A stretch of 62,960 nucleotides of DNA from Candidatus Rokuibacteriota bacterium. GTDB taxonomy: Bacteria; Methylomirabilota; Methylomirabilia; Rokubacteriales; CSP1-6. How positions within the stretch are numbered: position 1 is the stretch's first letter; each line of letters opens with the position of its first letter. The notes beneath the pieces are model-generated. The model ran no database searches, was not told where the DNA came from, and saw only the letters and a program-made list of their open reading frames with translations. Shown in pieces: positions 52,258 through 61,305 of this stretch. The stretch lies in assembly GCA_016184365.1 (NCBI GenBank), contig JACPCW010000104.1:23026-85985 (forward strand), given 5' to 3'. Both the position numbers and the translations under genes were made by a program.

Positions 52258-52820
52258 CAGCGGCGCCGTCGAGGAGCGCCACGGCTCCGCCGGGGCGCTT
52301 CCGAGCGTGGGGGGGTCTGGGGGGCCATGTCGGGGCCCCCCAGCTGATCGAAGCCGCGCTTCGGCACCAGGACGGTGCGCTCGAACGTCATCACCGCCGT
52401 GCCGTCCTGCTTCGTGCCCGTCGTGCGAACGGTCACGACGCCCTGGGTCGGCCGCGATCTGGACTCGCGCGCGTCGAGCACTTCGCTCTCGGCGTAGAGC
52501 GTGTCGCCGGGAAACACCGGGGCCGTGATCCGGATGTCCTTCCAGCCGAGGTTCGCGATCGCCTTGCCGCTCACGTCGGCCACGCTCATGCCGACGATGA
52601 TCGACAGCGTCAGTGCGCTGTTCACCAGCGGCCGGCCGAATTCGCTCTTCGCGGCGTACTCCGCATCGAAGTGGAGCGGATGCTGGTTCATCGTGAGCAG
52701 CGTGAACCAGGTGTTGTCCGTCTCCGTGATCGTCCGGCCCGGCCGGTGCTCGTAGATCGCGCCGACCTCGAAGTCCTCGTAATAGCGGCCGAGCGATTGG
52801 CGGTAGCGGCGTTGGGCCAT
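52257..52820 (-). CDS. MaoC-family hydratase with repeat-encoded tail
   Basis: 187 residues from ATG 52820 (GGAGGAGA upstream). Single hotdog MaoC: GRYYEDFEVGAIYEHRPGRTIT, NQHPLHFDAEYA active-site region, PVFPGDTLYAESEV. The natural C-terminus is around KRGFDQ; the last 24 or so residues (GGPDMAPQTPP and after) come from a class A repeat. The stop overlaps the CoA-transferase start (TGATG). Mesaconyl- or enoyl-CoA hydration with the adjacent CoA-transferase is a reasonable guess. Confidence 0.85.
   Translation of the reverse strand: MAQRRYRQSLGRYYEDFEVGAIYEHRPGRTITETDNTWFTLLTMNQHPLHFDAEYAAKSEFGRPLVNSALTLSIIVGMSVADVSGKAIANLGWKDIRITAPVFPGDTLYAESEVLDARESRSRPTQGVVTVRTTGTKQDGTAVMTFERTVLVPKRGFDQLGGPDMAPQTPPRSEAPRRSRGAPRRRR
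52276..52343 (-). repeat. Class A two-hairpin element, copy 6 (translated)
   Basis: Hairpin 1 is a perfect 10-bp stem 52317-52326/52334-52343, outer CTG/CAG, loop CCGACAT on the minus strand. Hairpin 2 (52276-52298) is identical to copy 2. The whole element lies inside the MaoC frame in the same reading phase as copy 2. Confidence 0.9.
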
Positions 52821-52843
52821 GGCTTCTCCTCCGGGTCCGCCGG

Positions 52844-53413
52844 TCACGCCACGAGCGCGCGCAGCCACGCCGGCCCGTCGTGGGCGCGCCACACCGACGC
52901 CGCGACTTCCGCGAACGCGACGAGCACGTCGAGATCCGGCCCGGCGTAGGTGTTGCGCACCTGGCTCGCCAGCACGAGCTGGCCGTCGTACGTGCCGCGC
53001 CAGTGCATCGGCGCGAACATCGCCGAGCCCATGCGCGCGGTTTTCAGGATCTGCGTGAAGCTCGTGTGCTCGTCCGTGTTCGCCAGCAGCAGGGGCCGCT
53101 GGTGCTGCACCATCCACCCCGGATGCCCGACCGTCGCGTCGATGCGCAGGCGGTGCTGCTCCGGCGGAAAGCCGAACTCGGCAACGAGCAGGTTGTCTCG
53201 TCCGTCCGGCGTGAGCAGGAACACGCCGCAGACGGAGAACTGCCGCTCGCCCGCCTTCAGCGCGCCGGGCCGCAGATGCGCGAAGCGATCGCCGAGCAGG
53301 TCGGGAAGCACGCGCGTGAGCGCGGCAAGCGCCGCCTCCGGATCGCCGGCAGCGTTTGCCGCGCGCGTCGCCGCGGCCAGCGCGACGAGCGCCGCGTCCG
53401 ATCGCTCGCTCAT
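52844..53413 (-). CDS. GAF-like domain protein
   Basis: 189 residues from ATG 53413, overlapping the deacetylase stop (ATGA). FSVCGVFLLTPDGR, VGHPGWMVQHQRPLL and GSAMFAPMHWRGTYDGQLVLAS follow the order of a GAF domain. No output domain is attached, so it may sense a small ligand or modulate its operon partners. It lies 23 bases upstream of the MaoC gene. Confidence 0.75.
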   Translation of the reverse strand: MSERSDAALVALAAATRAANAAGDPEAALAALTRVLPDLLGDRFAHLRPGALKAGERQFSVCGVFLLTPDGRDNLLVAEFGFPPEQHRLRIDATVGHPGWMVQHQRPLLLANTDEHTSFTQILKTARMGSAMFAPMHWRGTYDGQLVLASQVRNTYAGPDLDVLVAFAEVAASVWRAHDGPAWLRALVA

Positions 53414-54261
53414 GGGCGCGGGTGCTCCGTCGCCCACCACGTCGCGATCTCGTGGCGCGTGGCGATCCACACGTCCGGCTGGCTCGCCGCATGCGCGAGG
53501 AACCGATCGAGCGCGCGAATGCGACCGGGCCGGCCGATGATCCGCAGGTGGACGCCGAGCGACATCATCCGCGGAGCGCCGGCGCCTTCCCCGTAGAGGA
53601 CGTCGAACGTCTCCTTCGCGTACGCGAGCCACGCGTCCGGCGTCAACGCGGGCGCGGTCCAGAGCTTCATGTCGTTGCTGTCGAGCGCGTACGGCACGAC
53701 GAGCAGCGGCGTGTCCGCATCCCAGAACGGCCCGTCGTCGCTGTAGTCGTCCATCGTGTAGAGAAAGCCTTCCTCGGCGAGCAGCCGGCGTGTGGCGGGC
53801 GTGACGAGATAGCGCGAGAGCCAGCCGGTCGGCCGCCGTCCCGTCGTGCGCTCGATCGACGCGACCGCCCGCTTGATGAAGTCACGCTCCTCGTCTTCGC
53901 CGAGCCGGTACTGGTGCACCCAGCGGTGCCCGTGCGCCGCGACCTCGTGGCCGCCGTCGACGATCGCCCGCGCGAGCTCCGGCGCGCGTTCGAGCGCCAC
54001 CGCGGCCGCCGTGAACGTCGCGCGCACGTCGTGGCGCGCCAGCACCGCGAGCACGCGCGGCCCGCCGGCGCGAATGCCGTAGAGATAGTTGCTCTCGTTG
54101 CCGAAGTTCCGCGTCGGGGTTCGGAGCGTGATGCCGAGCTCGTCGACCGGCTCGGGGCTCGCGTCGCCGTCGCGCGGAGACAGCTCGGCGCCCTCTTCGA
54201 CGTTCACGACGATCGAGAGCGCGAGACGAGCGCCGCCGGGCCACACGCGTTTGTCTTTCAT
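53410..54261 (-). CDS. Polysaccharide deacetylase-fold hydrolase, PuuE/allantoinase-like
   Basis: 283 residues from ATG 54261; ATG 54297 would add 12 residues. IVVNVEEGAEL near the N-terminus, RNFGNESNYLYGIR, the metal-binding AAHGHRWVHQY and a C-terminal SLGVHLRIIGRPGR match the PuuE branch of the NodB-fold family, which includes cofactor-independent allantoinase. Acts on C-N bonds of small cyclic amides (family knowledge). First gene of a minus-strand operon with GAF, MaoC and CoA-transferase genes. Confidence 0.83.
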   Translation of the reverse strand: MKDKRVWPGGARLALSIVVNVEEGAELSPRDGDASPEPVDELGITLRTPTRNFGNESNYLYGIRAGGPRVLAVLARHDVRATFTAAAVALERAPELARAIVDGGHEVAAHGHRWVHQYRLGEDEERDFIKRAVASIERTTGRRPTGWLSRYLVTPATRRLLAEEGFLYTMDDYSDDGPFWDADTPLLVVPYALDSNDMKLWTAPALTPDAWLAYAKETFDVLYGEGAGAPRMMSLGVHLRIIGRPGRIRALDRFLAHAASQPDVWIATRHEIATWWATEHPRP

Positions 54262-54299
54262 GCGCGCGAACGGTACTGTACCGCACGGTTTCCCCATCC

Positions 54300-55661
54300 G
54301 TGGACGCGATCGCCCGCTTCGCCGAGCACGTCGAGCGCACGACCTGGGATGCGCTGCCGCCGGCCGCCCGCACCGCCGCGAAGACGTTCATCCTCGACAC
54401 GCTCGGCGTGGCCGTCGCCGGCAGCGGCGATGCGTGGGCGCCGCGCCTCGCGCGCGCCGCACGCGCGTGGGGCGATGGCGACGAGTGCACCGTGATCGGA
54501 ACGCGCGAGCGCCTGCCCGCGCCGTCGGCCGCGGTCGTCAACGGCTACCAGATCCACGGGCTCGAGTTCGACTGCGTCCACGAAGGCGCGGTCGTGCATC
54601 CCATGGCGACGATCTTCGCTGCGCTGGCCGCCGACATCGAGCGCCGGCCGGAAGTGGACGGCCGGACACTGCTCACCGCGGTGGTCGTCGGCGTCGACGT
54701 CGCGGCGTCGATCGGCGCGGCGGCGCGCGGCGCGATGCGCTTTTTCCGTCCCGCGAACGCCGGCGCGTTCGGCGCCGTGGCGGCGCTCGGCAAGCTCGCC
54801 GGCTTCGATGCCGGCACGCTCGTCGACGCGTTCGGCATCGCGTACGGCCACGTGAGCGGCACGCTGCAGCCGCACGCCGAAGGCTCGATGCAGCTCGGCG
54901 CACAGATCGGCTTCAACGCGCGCGGCGCCATCACGGCCGTCGATCTCGCCGCCGCCGGGTTCGCCGGGCCGCACGACGTGCTCGAAGGACGGTACGGGTA
55001 CTTCCGGCTCTTCGAGGGCGACGATTACGACGTGAAGGCCGTCACCGCCGAGCTCGGGCGGCGCTGGCGCGTGACCGAGCTGTCGCACAAGCCGTTTCCG
55101 TCCGGCCGGCTCACGCATGGCGTCGTCGATGCGCTGACGCGACTGGTCGCGCAGCACGGTCTCGTCGCCGGCGACATCGCGCGCGTCGTCGCGCGCGTTC
55201 CGCCGCTCGTCGCGCGGCTCGTCGGCCGGCCGGACGTCCCCGCGCCGGGACCGAATTACGCGCGGCTGTGTCTGCCGCTCGTCGCGGCCATCGCGCTCGC
55301 CCACGGCACCGTCGACGTCCCGCACTTCCGCGGCGACGCGCTCGCCGATCCGGCCGTACACGAGATCGCGCGCCGGATCACCATGATCACCGACGACAAT
55401 CCCGACCAGAACGCGATCGTCCCGCAGGTCGTGGAAGTCGAGCGCCGCGACGGCCGTCGCCACGTCCTCACGGTCGACAGCATGCTCGGCCACCCGGCAC
55501 GCCCGCTGTCGCACGAGCAGCACCTCGCGAAGTTCCGGCGCTGCTGGGGCTACGGTGCGGAGCGCCTCGCGCCGGAGCGCGGCGAGCGGCTCATCGCGAT
55601 GGTGGACGGCCTGGAGTCGGTGACCGACGTGCGCGAGCTCTTCGCGTTGACTATCCCGTGA
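54300..55661 (+). CDS. MmgE/PrpD family protein
   Basis: 453 residues from GTG 54300, full length for the 2-methylcitrate dehydratase/cis-aconitate decarboxylase fold. FILDTLGVAVAGSG, HGLEFDCVHEGAVVHP, GSMQLGAQIGFNARGA and HKPFPSGRLTHG are conserved family stretches. It opens a plus-strand unit with a CoA-ligase gene, joined by a GTGA overlap. Substrate within the family uncertain. Confidence 0.88.
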   Translation: MDAIARFAEHVERTTWDALPPAARTAAKTFILDTLGVAVAGSGDAWAPRLARAARAWGDGDECTVIGTRERLPAPSAAVVNGYQIHGLEFDCVHEGAVVHPMATIFAALAADIERRPEVDGRTLLTAVVVGVDVAASIGAAARGAMRFFRPANAGAFGAVAALGKLAGFDAGTLVDAFGIAYGHVSGTLQPHAEGSMQLGAQIGFNARGAITAVDLAAAGFAGPHDVLEGRYGYFRLFEGDDYDVKAVTAELGRRWRVTELSHKPFPSGRLTHGVVDALTRLVAQHGLVAGDIARVVARVPPLVARLVGRPDVPAPGPNYARLCLPLVAAIALAHGTVDVPHFRGDALADPAVHEIARRITMITDDNPDQNAIVPQVVEVERRDGRRHVLTVDSMLGHPARPLSHEQHLAKFRRCWGYGAERLAPERGERLIAMVDGLESVTDVRELFALTIP

Positions 55662-57055
55662 GCGAATCGGCCTGGTTCGATGCAGTTGCGCACCGCGACT
55701 GGCTCGCCGAGTACCCGATCGGGCCCGCATTCGTCGAGACGTTCACGCGACTGTCGCGCGACGAGCTCCGGGCGGCGCAGGAGCGGCGCTTTCGCGCGGT
55801 GATGGACCGCGCGTGGCGCGTGCCGTTCTACCGGCGGCGGTGGGAGGCGGCGGGCCTCGCGCCCGGCGACGTCCGCACGCTCGACGACTCCGCGAAGCTG
55901 CCGCGGTATTCCAAGGCGGATCTGATGGAGAGCGTCGCGGCGCATCCGCCGTTCGGCGACTACCACGGCGTCGACTCGTATCCGCCTGCCGCCCGGCCGC
56001 CGGTCGTGCTGCACACGACGAGCGGGACGACCGGCCGGCCGCAGCCGATCCTGTGGGGACCGAAGGGTCGCGAGATGCAGAACCTCATGCTCGCGCGCGC
56101 GTATCGCCTGCAGGGCCTGCGCGACGACGACGTCGTCCATTCCGTGTACGGTCACGGCCTCGTGAACGGCGGCCACTACGTCCGCGAGACCGTCATGCAC
56201 TTCACCCGCGCGCTGTTCGTGTCGGCCGGCACCGGACTCGAGACGCGCTCCCGGACGCAGGTCGAGCTGATGCGCGACCTCGGCGCCACGGTGATCGTCG
56301 GCTTCGCCGACTACGTCCGCCATCTCGCGGACGTCGCGCGCGAGGCGGGGCTGGTGCCCGATCGCGATCTCCGCATCCGCATGATCAGCGGTCACCTGGG
56401 GCGCGAATCGCGCGCGGCGCTGTCGGACGCGTGGGGCGGCGCGGAGGTCTTCGACTGGTACGGCGTCGCCGACACCGGCACCGTCGCCGCCGAAGGTCCC
56501 GATCACGCCGGGCTCTACCTGATGGAAGACGCCCACTGGGTGGAGCTGCTCGATCCCGAGACCGGCGCGCCGGTGGACGACGGGATGCCGGGTAACCTCT
56601 GCGTGACGTCGCTGTTCAAGGACGACGTCTTCCCCGTCGTGCGGTTCGACACGCAGGATCTCGCCGCGCTCGTGCCCGGTGCCTCACCGCTCGGGCTCGG
56701 GCTTCGGCGCATCGGCGGCATCCTCGGCCGCAGCGACAACATGGTGAAGCTGCGGGGGATCAACGTGTATCCGACGGCCGTCGGCGAAACGCTCCGCGAG
56801 GCGCCGGCAACGACGGGCGAGTTCCTCTGCCGCCTCGACCGCGTCGACGAGCGCGAAGAGCTCACGGTGCTCGTCGAAGTCCGCGCCGCGCGCAGCGAAT
56901 GGCCCGCGCTGTCCGCCTCGCTCCGCGACCTGCTGCGCCGGCGCCTCGGCGTCGACCTGCCGGTGGAAGCCGTCGCGCCCGGAAGTCTGGCGCCGCTGAC
57001 GGGCATCGAAAGCCGGCAAAAGCCCGTCCGCCTCCTCGACAACCGCCGTCACTAG
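55658..57055 (+). CDS. Phenylacetate-CoA ligase-like AMP-forming enzyme
   Basis: 465 residues from GTG 55658. The adenylate-forming P-loop HTTSGTTGRPQP, the YGVADTG motif and the C-terminal hinge GRSDNMVKLRGINVYP show the PaaK-type ligase. The length and N-terminus (helix VMDRAWRVPFYRRRWE) also fit PaaK relatives. Activates an aromatic or other carboxylic acid to its CoA thioester; specificity unknown. A Yej-like uptake operon starts 15 bases after its stop. Confidence 0.87.
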   Translation: MSESAWFDAVAHRDWLAEYPIGPAFVETFTRLSRDELRAAQERRFRAVMDRAWRVPFYRRRWEAAGLAPGDVRTLDDSAKLPRYSKADLMESVAAHPPFGDYHGVDSYPPAARPPVVLHTTSGTTGRPQPILWGPKGREMQNLMLARAYRLQGLRDDDVVHSVYGHGLVNGGHYVRETVMHFTRALFVSAGTGLETRSRTQVELMRDLGATVIVGFADYVRHLADVAREAGLVPDRDLRIRMISGHLGRESRAALSDAWGGAEVFDWYGVADTGTVAAEGPDHAGLYLMEDAHWVELLDPETGAPVDDGMPGNLCVTSLFKDDVFPVVRFDTQDLAALVPGASPLGLGLRRIGGILGRSDNMVKLRGINVYPTAVGETLREAPATTGEFLCRLDRVDEREELTVLVEVRAARSEWPALSASLRDLLRRRLGVDLPVEAVAPGSLAPLTGIESRQKPVRLLDNRRH

Positions 57056-57060
57056 CGCGA

Positions 57061-57066
57061 TAGTCT
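57061..57066 (+). promoter_or_regulatory. TAGTCT -10-like hexamer
   Basis: TAGTCT ends 4 bases before ATG 57071 of the yejA-like gene. No ribosome site fits between, consistent with a leaderless message. Confidence 0.35.
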
Positions 57067-57070
57067 GCCC

Positions 57071-58936
57071 ATGCCACGACCCTCCCTGCTCCCCGTCTCT
57101 CTGACCAGCGTCGTGCTCGTTCTCGTGGCCTCATGGGCCGGCACGCCGTCCGCGCAGCCGAAGTCGGACGGCACAGTGACGACGGCGCACGGCGTGTCGA
57201 TGTACGGCGACCTCAAGTACGCGGCGGGCTTCAGGCACTTCGCGTATGCGAATCCGCAGGCGCCGAAGGGCGGCGACGTGAAGCTCGCGGCCATCGGGAC
57301 CTACGACAACCTGAACCCGTTCATCCTGAAGGGCGTCGCGGCCGCCGGGCTCGGCGAGACGTTCGACACGCTGATGCTCGGCTCCGCCGACGAGCCGTTC
57401 TCGGAGTACGGGCTCATCGCCGAGACGATCGAGATGCCCGCGGACCGCTCGTGGGTCGCGTTCACGCTGCGGCCGGAGGCGAAATTCCACGACGGCAGCC
57501 CGATCACCGTCGACGACGTCATCTGGACGTTCGAGACGCTCAAGACGAAGGGCCACCCGTTCTACCGCAGCTACTACCGCCACGTCGTCAAGGCCGAGAA
57601 GACGGGCGGCCGCAAGGTCCGGTTCACGTTCGACCAGGGGGAAAACCGCGAGCTGCCGCTGATCGTCGGACAGATGAGCGTGATGTCGAAGGCGCACTGG
57701 TCGAAGCGCGAGTTCGAGAAGACGACGCTCGAGCCCGTGCTCGGCAGCGGCGCCTACAAGGTCGAGAGCGTCGAGGCCGGGCGCTCGATCGTCTTTCGGC
57801 GCGTGAAGGACTACTGGGCGGCGAAGCTGCCGGTGAACGCGGGCCGCGACAATTTCGACGCCATCCGCTTCGACTACTACCGCGACACCAACGTCGCGCT
57901 CGAAGCGTTCAAGGCCGGCCAGTACGACTTCCGGCAGGAGAACGTCGCGAAGAACTGGGCGACGGCCTACACCGGGCCGGCGGTCGCGCAGGGCCTCGTC
58001 AAGCGCGAAGAGATCAAGCACGAGGTCCCGACCGGGATGCAGGCGTACGTGTTCAACGAGCGCCGCCCGATGTTCCAGGACCGCCGCGTGCGCGAGGCGC
58101 TGCTGCACGCCTTCGACTTCGAATGGACGAACAAGCAGCTCTTCTTCGGCGCCTACACGCGCACGAAGAGCTACTTCTCGAACTCCGAGCTCGCGGCGCG
58201 CGGGCTCCCGGCCGGCGACGAGCTGCAGCTCCTCGAGCCGTTCCGCGGCAAGGTGCCGGACGAGGTGTTCGCGAAGGAGTACGACCCGCCGAAGTCCGAC
58301 GGCTCCGGCAACATCCGCGAGCAGCTCCGCCGCGCGCTCGAGCTGCTCGGTCAGGCCGGCTGGACGGTGAAGGGGCAGAAGCTCGTCAACGCGAGGGGCG
58401 AGCCGATGCAGTTCGAAGTTCTCCTGTCGGATCCGACGTGGGAGCGCATCTCGCTGCCGTTCGCCAAGACGCTCGAGCGCCTCGGCATCCAGGCGCGCGT
58501 GCGCACCGTCGACAGCGCGCAGTACCAGAACCGCATGGACTCGTTCGATTTCGACATGACCGTCGCGGTGTGGGGCCAGTCACTGTCGCCGGGGAACGAG
58601 CAGCGCGACTTCTGGCACTCGGCGTCCGCCGGAACGAACGGCAGCCGCAACTTTGCCGGCATCAAGGACCCGGTCGTCGACAGGCTGATCGATCTGGTGA
58701 TCGCGGCGCCGGACCGCCCGAGTCTCGTCGCGCGGACGCGCGCGCTCGACCGCGTGCTCCTGTGGGGTCATCACACGATTCCCCACTGGCACATCCAGTC
58801 GTACCGCGTCGCGTACTGGGACAAGTTCAGCCGCCCGGCCACCTCGGCGAAGTACTCGCTGAGCTTCGACACCTGGTGGATCGACGCGAAGAAGGCCGCG
58901 GCGCTCGACCGGAAGAAGAGCGCGGCGACGAAGTAG
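57071..58936 (+). CDS. YejA-like extracellular solute-binding protein family 5
   Basis: 621 residues, long as in the YejA/microcin C-binding branch. Sec signal ending near TPSAQP, then the branch-specific HGVSMYGDLKYAAGFRHFAYANP, GTYDNLNPFILKG and GSADEPFSEYGLIAE. The C-terminus reads HTIPHWHIQSYRVAYWDKF. With YejB, YejE and YejF downstream it forms a complete peptide-uptake module, the only one of four in the window with its own ATPase. Confidence 0.9.
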   Translation: MPRPSLLPVSLTSVVLVLVASWAGTPSAQPKSDGTVTTAHGVSMYGDLKYAAGFRHFAYANPQAPKGGDVKLAAIGTYDNLNPFILKGVAAAGLGETFDTLMLGSADEPFSEYGLIAETIEMPADRSWVAFTLRPEAKFHDGSPITVDDVIWTFETLKTKGHPFYRSYYRHVVKAEKTGGRKVRFTFDQGENRELPLIVGQMSVMSKAHWSKREFEKTTLEPVLGSGAYKVESVEAGRSIVFRRVKDYWAAKLPVNAGRDNFDAIRFDYYRDTNVALEAFKAGQYDFRQENVAKNWATAYTGPAVAQGLVKREEIKHEVPTGMQAYVFNERRPMFQDRRVREALLHAFDFEWTNKQLFFGAYTRTKSYFSNSELAARGLPAGDELQLLEPFRGKVPDEVFAKEYDPPKSDGSGNIREQLRRALELLGQAGWTVKGQKLVNARGEPMQFEVLLSDPTWERISLPFAKTLERLGIQARVRTVDSAQYQNRMDSFDFDMTVAVWGQSLSPGNEQRDFWHSASAGTNGSRNFAGIKDPVVDRLIDLVIAAPDRPSLVARTRALDRVLLWGHHTIPHWHIQSYRVAYWDKFSRPATSAKYSLSFDTWWIDAKKAAALDRKKSAATK

Positions 58937-59085
58937 TCAGCGCGCGGCGTAGGCGAGCCGCACGTCCGCCCGCCCGTCGGGCTTTCCTCCGAGCGGACGA
59001 GCCGGCCGCGCACGCCCCGGTCGAAGCGCACCCGGACGTCCGCGCGGCCGTCACCGTTCGTGCCGCGGTATGCTAGGAATCGCTT
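58937..59085 (-). pseudogene. Remnant of a DxNGDGxxD repeat protein
   Basis: On the minus strand, two short frames read [17 protein letters not shown]...LVRSEE and, after a shift, [14 protein letters not shown] followed by a stop at the 58936/58937 boundary. They look like two units of a calcium-loop type DTNGDGxPDV repeat protein. The N-terminal part is gone and a frameshift separates the units. Confidence 0.45.
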
Positions 59086-59106
59086 CGGCCAACCGCCACG
59101 GAGGAG
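59069..59106 (+). promoter_or_regulatory. Putative promoter and ribosome site for yejB
   Basis: TATGCT at 59069-59074 is a reasonable -10, and GGAGGAG lies at about 59100-59106, 7 bases before CTG 59114. A start at GTG 59060 would lie upstream of this -10. Confidence 0.4.
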
Positions 59107-59113
59107 TGCCGCT

Positions 59114-60220
59114 CTGCTCGCCTACATCGTCCGTCGCCTGCTGCTGATCATCCCGACGCTGTTCGGGATCATGCTCGTGAACTTCGTCGTCATCCAGGCC
59201 GCGCCCGGCGGTCCCGTCGAGCAGGTCGTCGCGCAGCTCCGCGGGCACGCCGTCGAGGCGACGGCGCGCGTGGGCGGCCCCACCGGCGGCGAGACGGGCC
59301 GGCCGGCGGACTCCCGCAGCGGCGGCGACGACACGAGCCGCTATCGCGGCGCCCGCGGCATCGACCCGGAGCTCATCAAGCAGCTCGAGCGGCAGTTCGG
59401 CTTCGACCGGCCGGCCCACGAGCGGTTCTTCAAGATGCTCAAGAGCTACGTCACGTTCGACTTCGGCCGGAGCTTCTATCGCGACCGGTCCGTGATCGAG
59501 CTCATCGTCGAGAAGATGCCGGTGTCGATCTCGCTCGGCCTCTGGACGACGCTGCTCATCAACGTCATTTCGATCCCGCTCGGCGTCGCGAAGGCCGTGC
59601 GCGACGGGTCGAGGTTCGACGTGTGGACGAGCACCGTCATCATCGTCGGCTACGTGATCCCGGCGTTCCTCTTCGGCATGCTGCTGATCGTCCTGTTCGG
59701 CGGCGGCAGCTTCCTCGCGTGGTTCCCGCTCCGCGGCCTCGTCAGCGACCACTGGGCGGACCTGGCCTGGCCCGCGCGCATCGCCGACTACCTCTGGCAC
59801 ATCACGCTGCCGGTGACGGCGCTCGTCATCAGCGGGTTCGCCGGGCTGACGATGCTGACGAAGAACTCGTTCATCGACGAGCTGAGCAAGCAGTACGTCA
59901 TGACGGCGCGCGCCAAGGGCCTCGTCGCGCGGCGGGTGCTCTACGGGCACGTGTTCCGGAACGCGATGCTCATCCCGATCGCCGGCTTCCCGGGCACGTT
60001 CATCGGCATCTTCTTCGCCGGCTCGATGCTGATCGAGGTGATCTTCTCGCTCGACGGCCTCGGGCTGCTCGGGTTCGAAGCGGCGATCAATCGCGACTAC
60101 CCGATCATGTTCGGGACGCTCTACGTCTTCACGCTGCTCGGGCTCGTGATGCGTCTCGTCGCCGACCTCACCTACGTCGCCGTCGATCCGCGCATCGACT
60201 TCGCGCGGCGGCAGGCATGA
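59114..60220 (+). CDS. YejB-like ABC permease
   Basis: 368 residues if started at CTG 59114. The family begins at the equivalent of [20 protein letters not shown], which follows immediately, and a strong GGAGGAG precedes the CTG by 7 bases. The only in-frame usual start is GTG 59060, which adds 18 unconserved residues and no ribosome site. An 80-residue periplasmic insert before [12 protein letters not shown] is typical of YejB. EAA loop [21 protein letters not shown]-terminal VDPRIDF. Confidence 0.85.
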   Translation: MLAYIVRRLLLIIPTLFGIMLVNFVVIQAAPGGPVEQVVAQLRGHAVEATARVGGPTGGETGRPADSRSGGDDTSRYRGARGIDPELIKQLERQFGFDRPAHERFFKMLKSYVTFDFGRSFYRDRSVIELIVEKMPVSISLGLWTTLLINVISIPLGVAKAVRDGSRFDVWTSTVIIVGYVIPAFLFGMLLIVLFGGGSFLAWFPLRGLVSDHWADLAWPARIADYLWHITLPVTALVISGFAGLTMLTKNSFIDELSKQYVMTARAKGLVARRVLYGHVFRNAMLIPIAGFPGTFIGIFFAGSMLIEVIFSLDGLGLLGFEAAINRDYPIMFGTLYVFTLLGLVMRLVADLTYVAVDPRIDFARRQA

Positions 60221-61305
60221 GCATGTTCCGGCTGACACCGCTCGGCCGCCGCCGGCTCACGAACTTCCGTGCGAACCGCCGCGGGTACTGGTCGCTGTGG
60301 GTCTTCCTCGCGCTCTTCGGGCTGAGTCTCTTCGCCGAGCTGATCGCCAACGACCGGCCGCTGCTCGTGCGCTACGACGGCCGCTGGTACGCGCCGGTGC
60401 TCGTGACCTATCCCGAGACGGCGTTCGGCGGCATCTTCCCGACCGAGGCGGTGTATCGCGATCCCGTCGTCCGGCAGGGGATCGAAGCGAAGGGCTGGAT
60501 CCTGTGGCCGCCGGTTCCCTTCAGCTACGACACGATCAACTACGAGCTCACCGTGCCGGCGCCGGCGCCGCCGTCACGGGTCGACTGGCTCGGCACCGAC
60601 GACCAGGGCCGCGACGTCGCCGCCCGGTTGATCTACGGCTTCCGCATCTCGGTGCTGTTCGGACTGATCCTCACGGTGTGCAGCTCGGTCGTCGGCGTGG
60701 CCGCGGGCGCGGTCCAGGGCTATTTCGGCGGCACCACCGACCTGCTCTTCCAGCGATTCATCGAGATCTGGGACGGCATGCCGGAGCTCTACCTGCTCAT
60801 CATCCTGGCGTCGATCGTCCAGCCGAACTTCTGGTGGCTGCTGGGGCTGATGCTGCTCTTCCGCTGGATGGGTCTGGTCGGCGTCGTGCGCGCGGAATTC
60901 CTGCGCGCCCGCAACTTCGACTACGTGCGCGCCGCGCGGGCCCTCGGCGTCCGCGACCGCACGATCATCGTGCGTCACGTGCTCCCGAATGCCATGGTCG
61001 CCACGCTCACGCTCCTGCCCTTCGTCATGACGGGATCGATCGGGACGCTGACGGCGCTCGACTTCCTCGGCTTCGGCCTGCCGCCCGGATCCCCGTCGCT
61101 CGGCGAGCTCGTGGCGCAGGGCAAGGCGAATCTCCAAGCGCCCTGGCTCGGGCTCACCGCGTTCCTGGCCATCGGCTTCACGCTCGCGCTGCTCGTGTTC
61201 ATCGGCGAGGCCATCCGCGACGCGTTCGATCCCCGCAAGGCCGTCGCCGGGTCACCCGTCGCGGCGGCGCCGCCCTCCGCCGTTCCGGTCGCGGCCATCC
61301 GGTGA
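60217..61305 (+). CDS. YejE-like ABC permease
   Basis: 362 residues from ATG 60217, overlapping the yejB stop (ATGA). Longer than OppC because of the YejE-type periplasmic insert ([22 protein letters not shown]). [16 protein letters not shown] and EAA loop [20 protein letters not shown] are present, and the C-terminus is Pro/Ala-rich after DAFDPRKA. Confidence 0.9.
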   Translation: MSMFRLTPLGRRRLTNFRANRRGYWSLWVFLALFGLSLFAELIANDRPLLVRYDGRWYAPVLVTYPETAFGGIFPTEAVYRDPVVRQGIEAKGWILWPPVPFSYDTINYELTVPAPAPPSRVDWLGTDDQGRDVAARLIYGFRISVLFGLILTVCSSVVGVAAGAVQGYFGGTTDLLFQRFIEIWDGMPELYLLIILASIVQPNFWWLLGLMLLFRWMGLVGVVRAEFLRARNFDYVRAARALGVRDRTIIVRHVLPNAMVATLTLLPFVMTGSIGTLTALDFLGFGLPPGSPSLGELVAQGKANLQAPWLGLTAFLAIGFTLALLVFIGEAIRDAFDPRKAVAGSPVAAAPPSAVPVAAIR

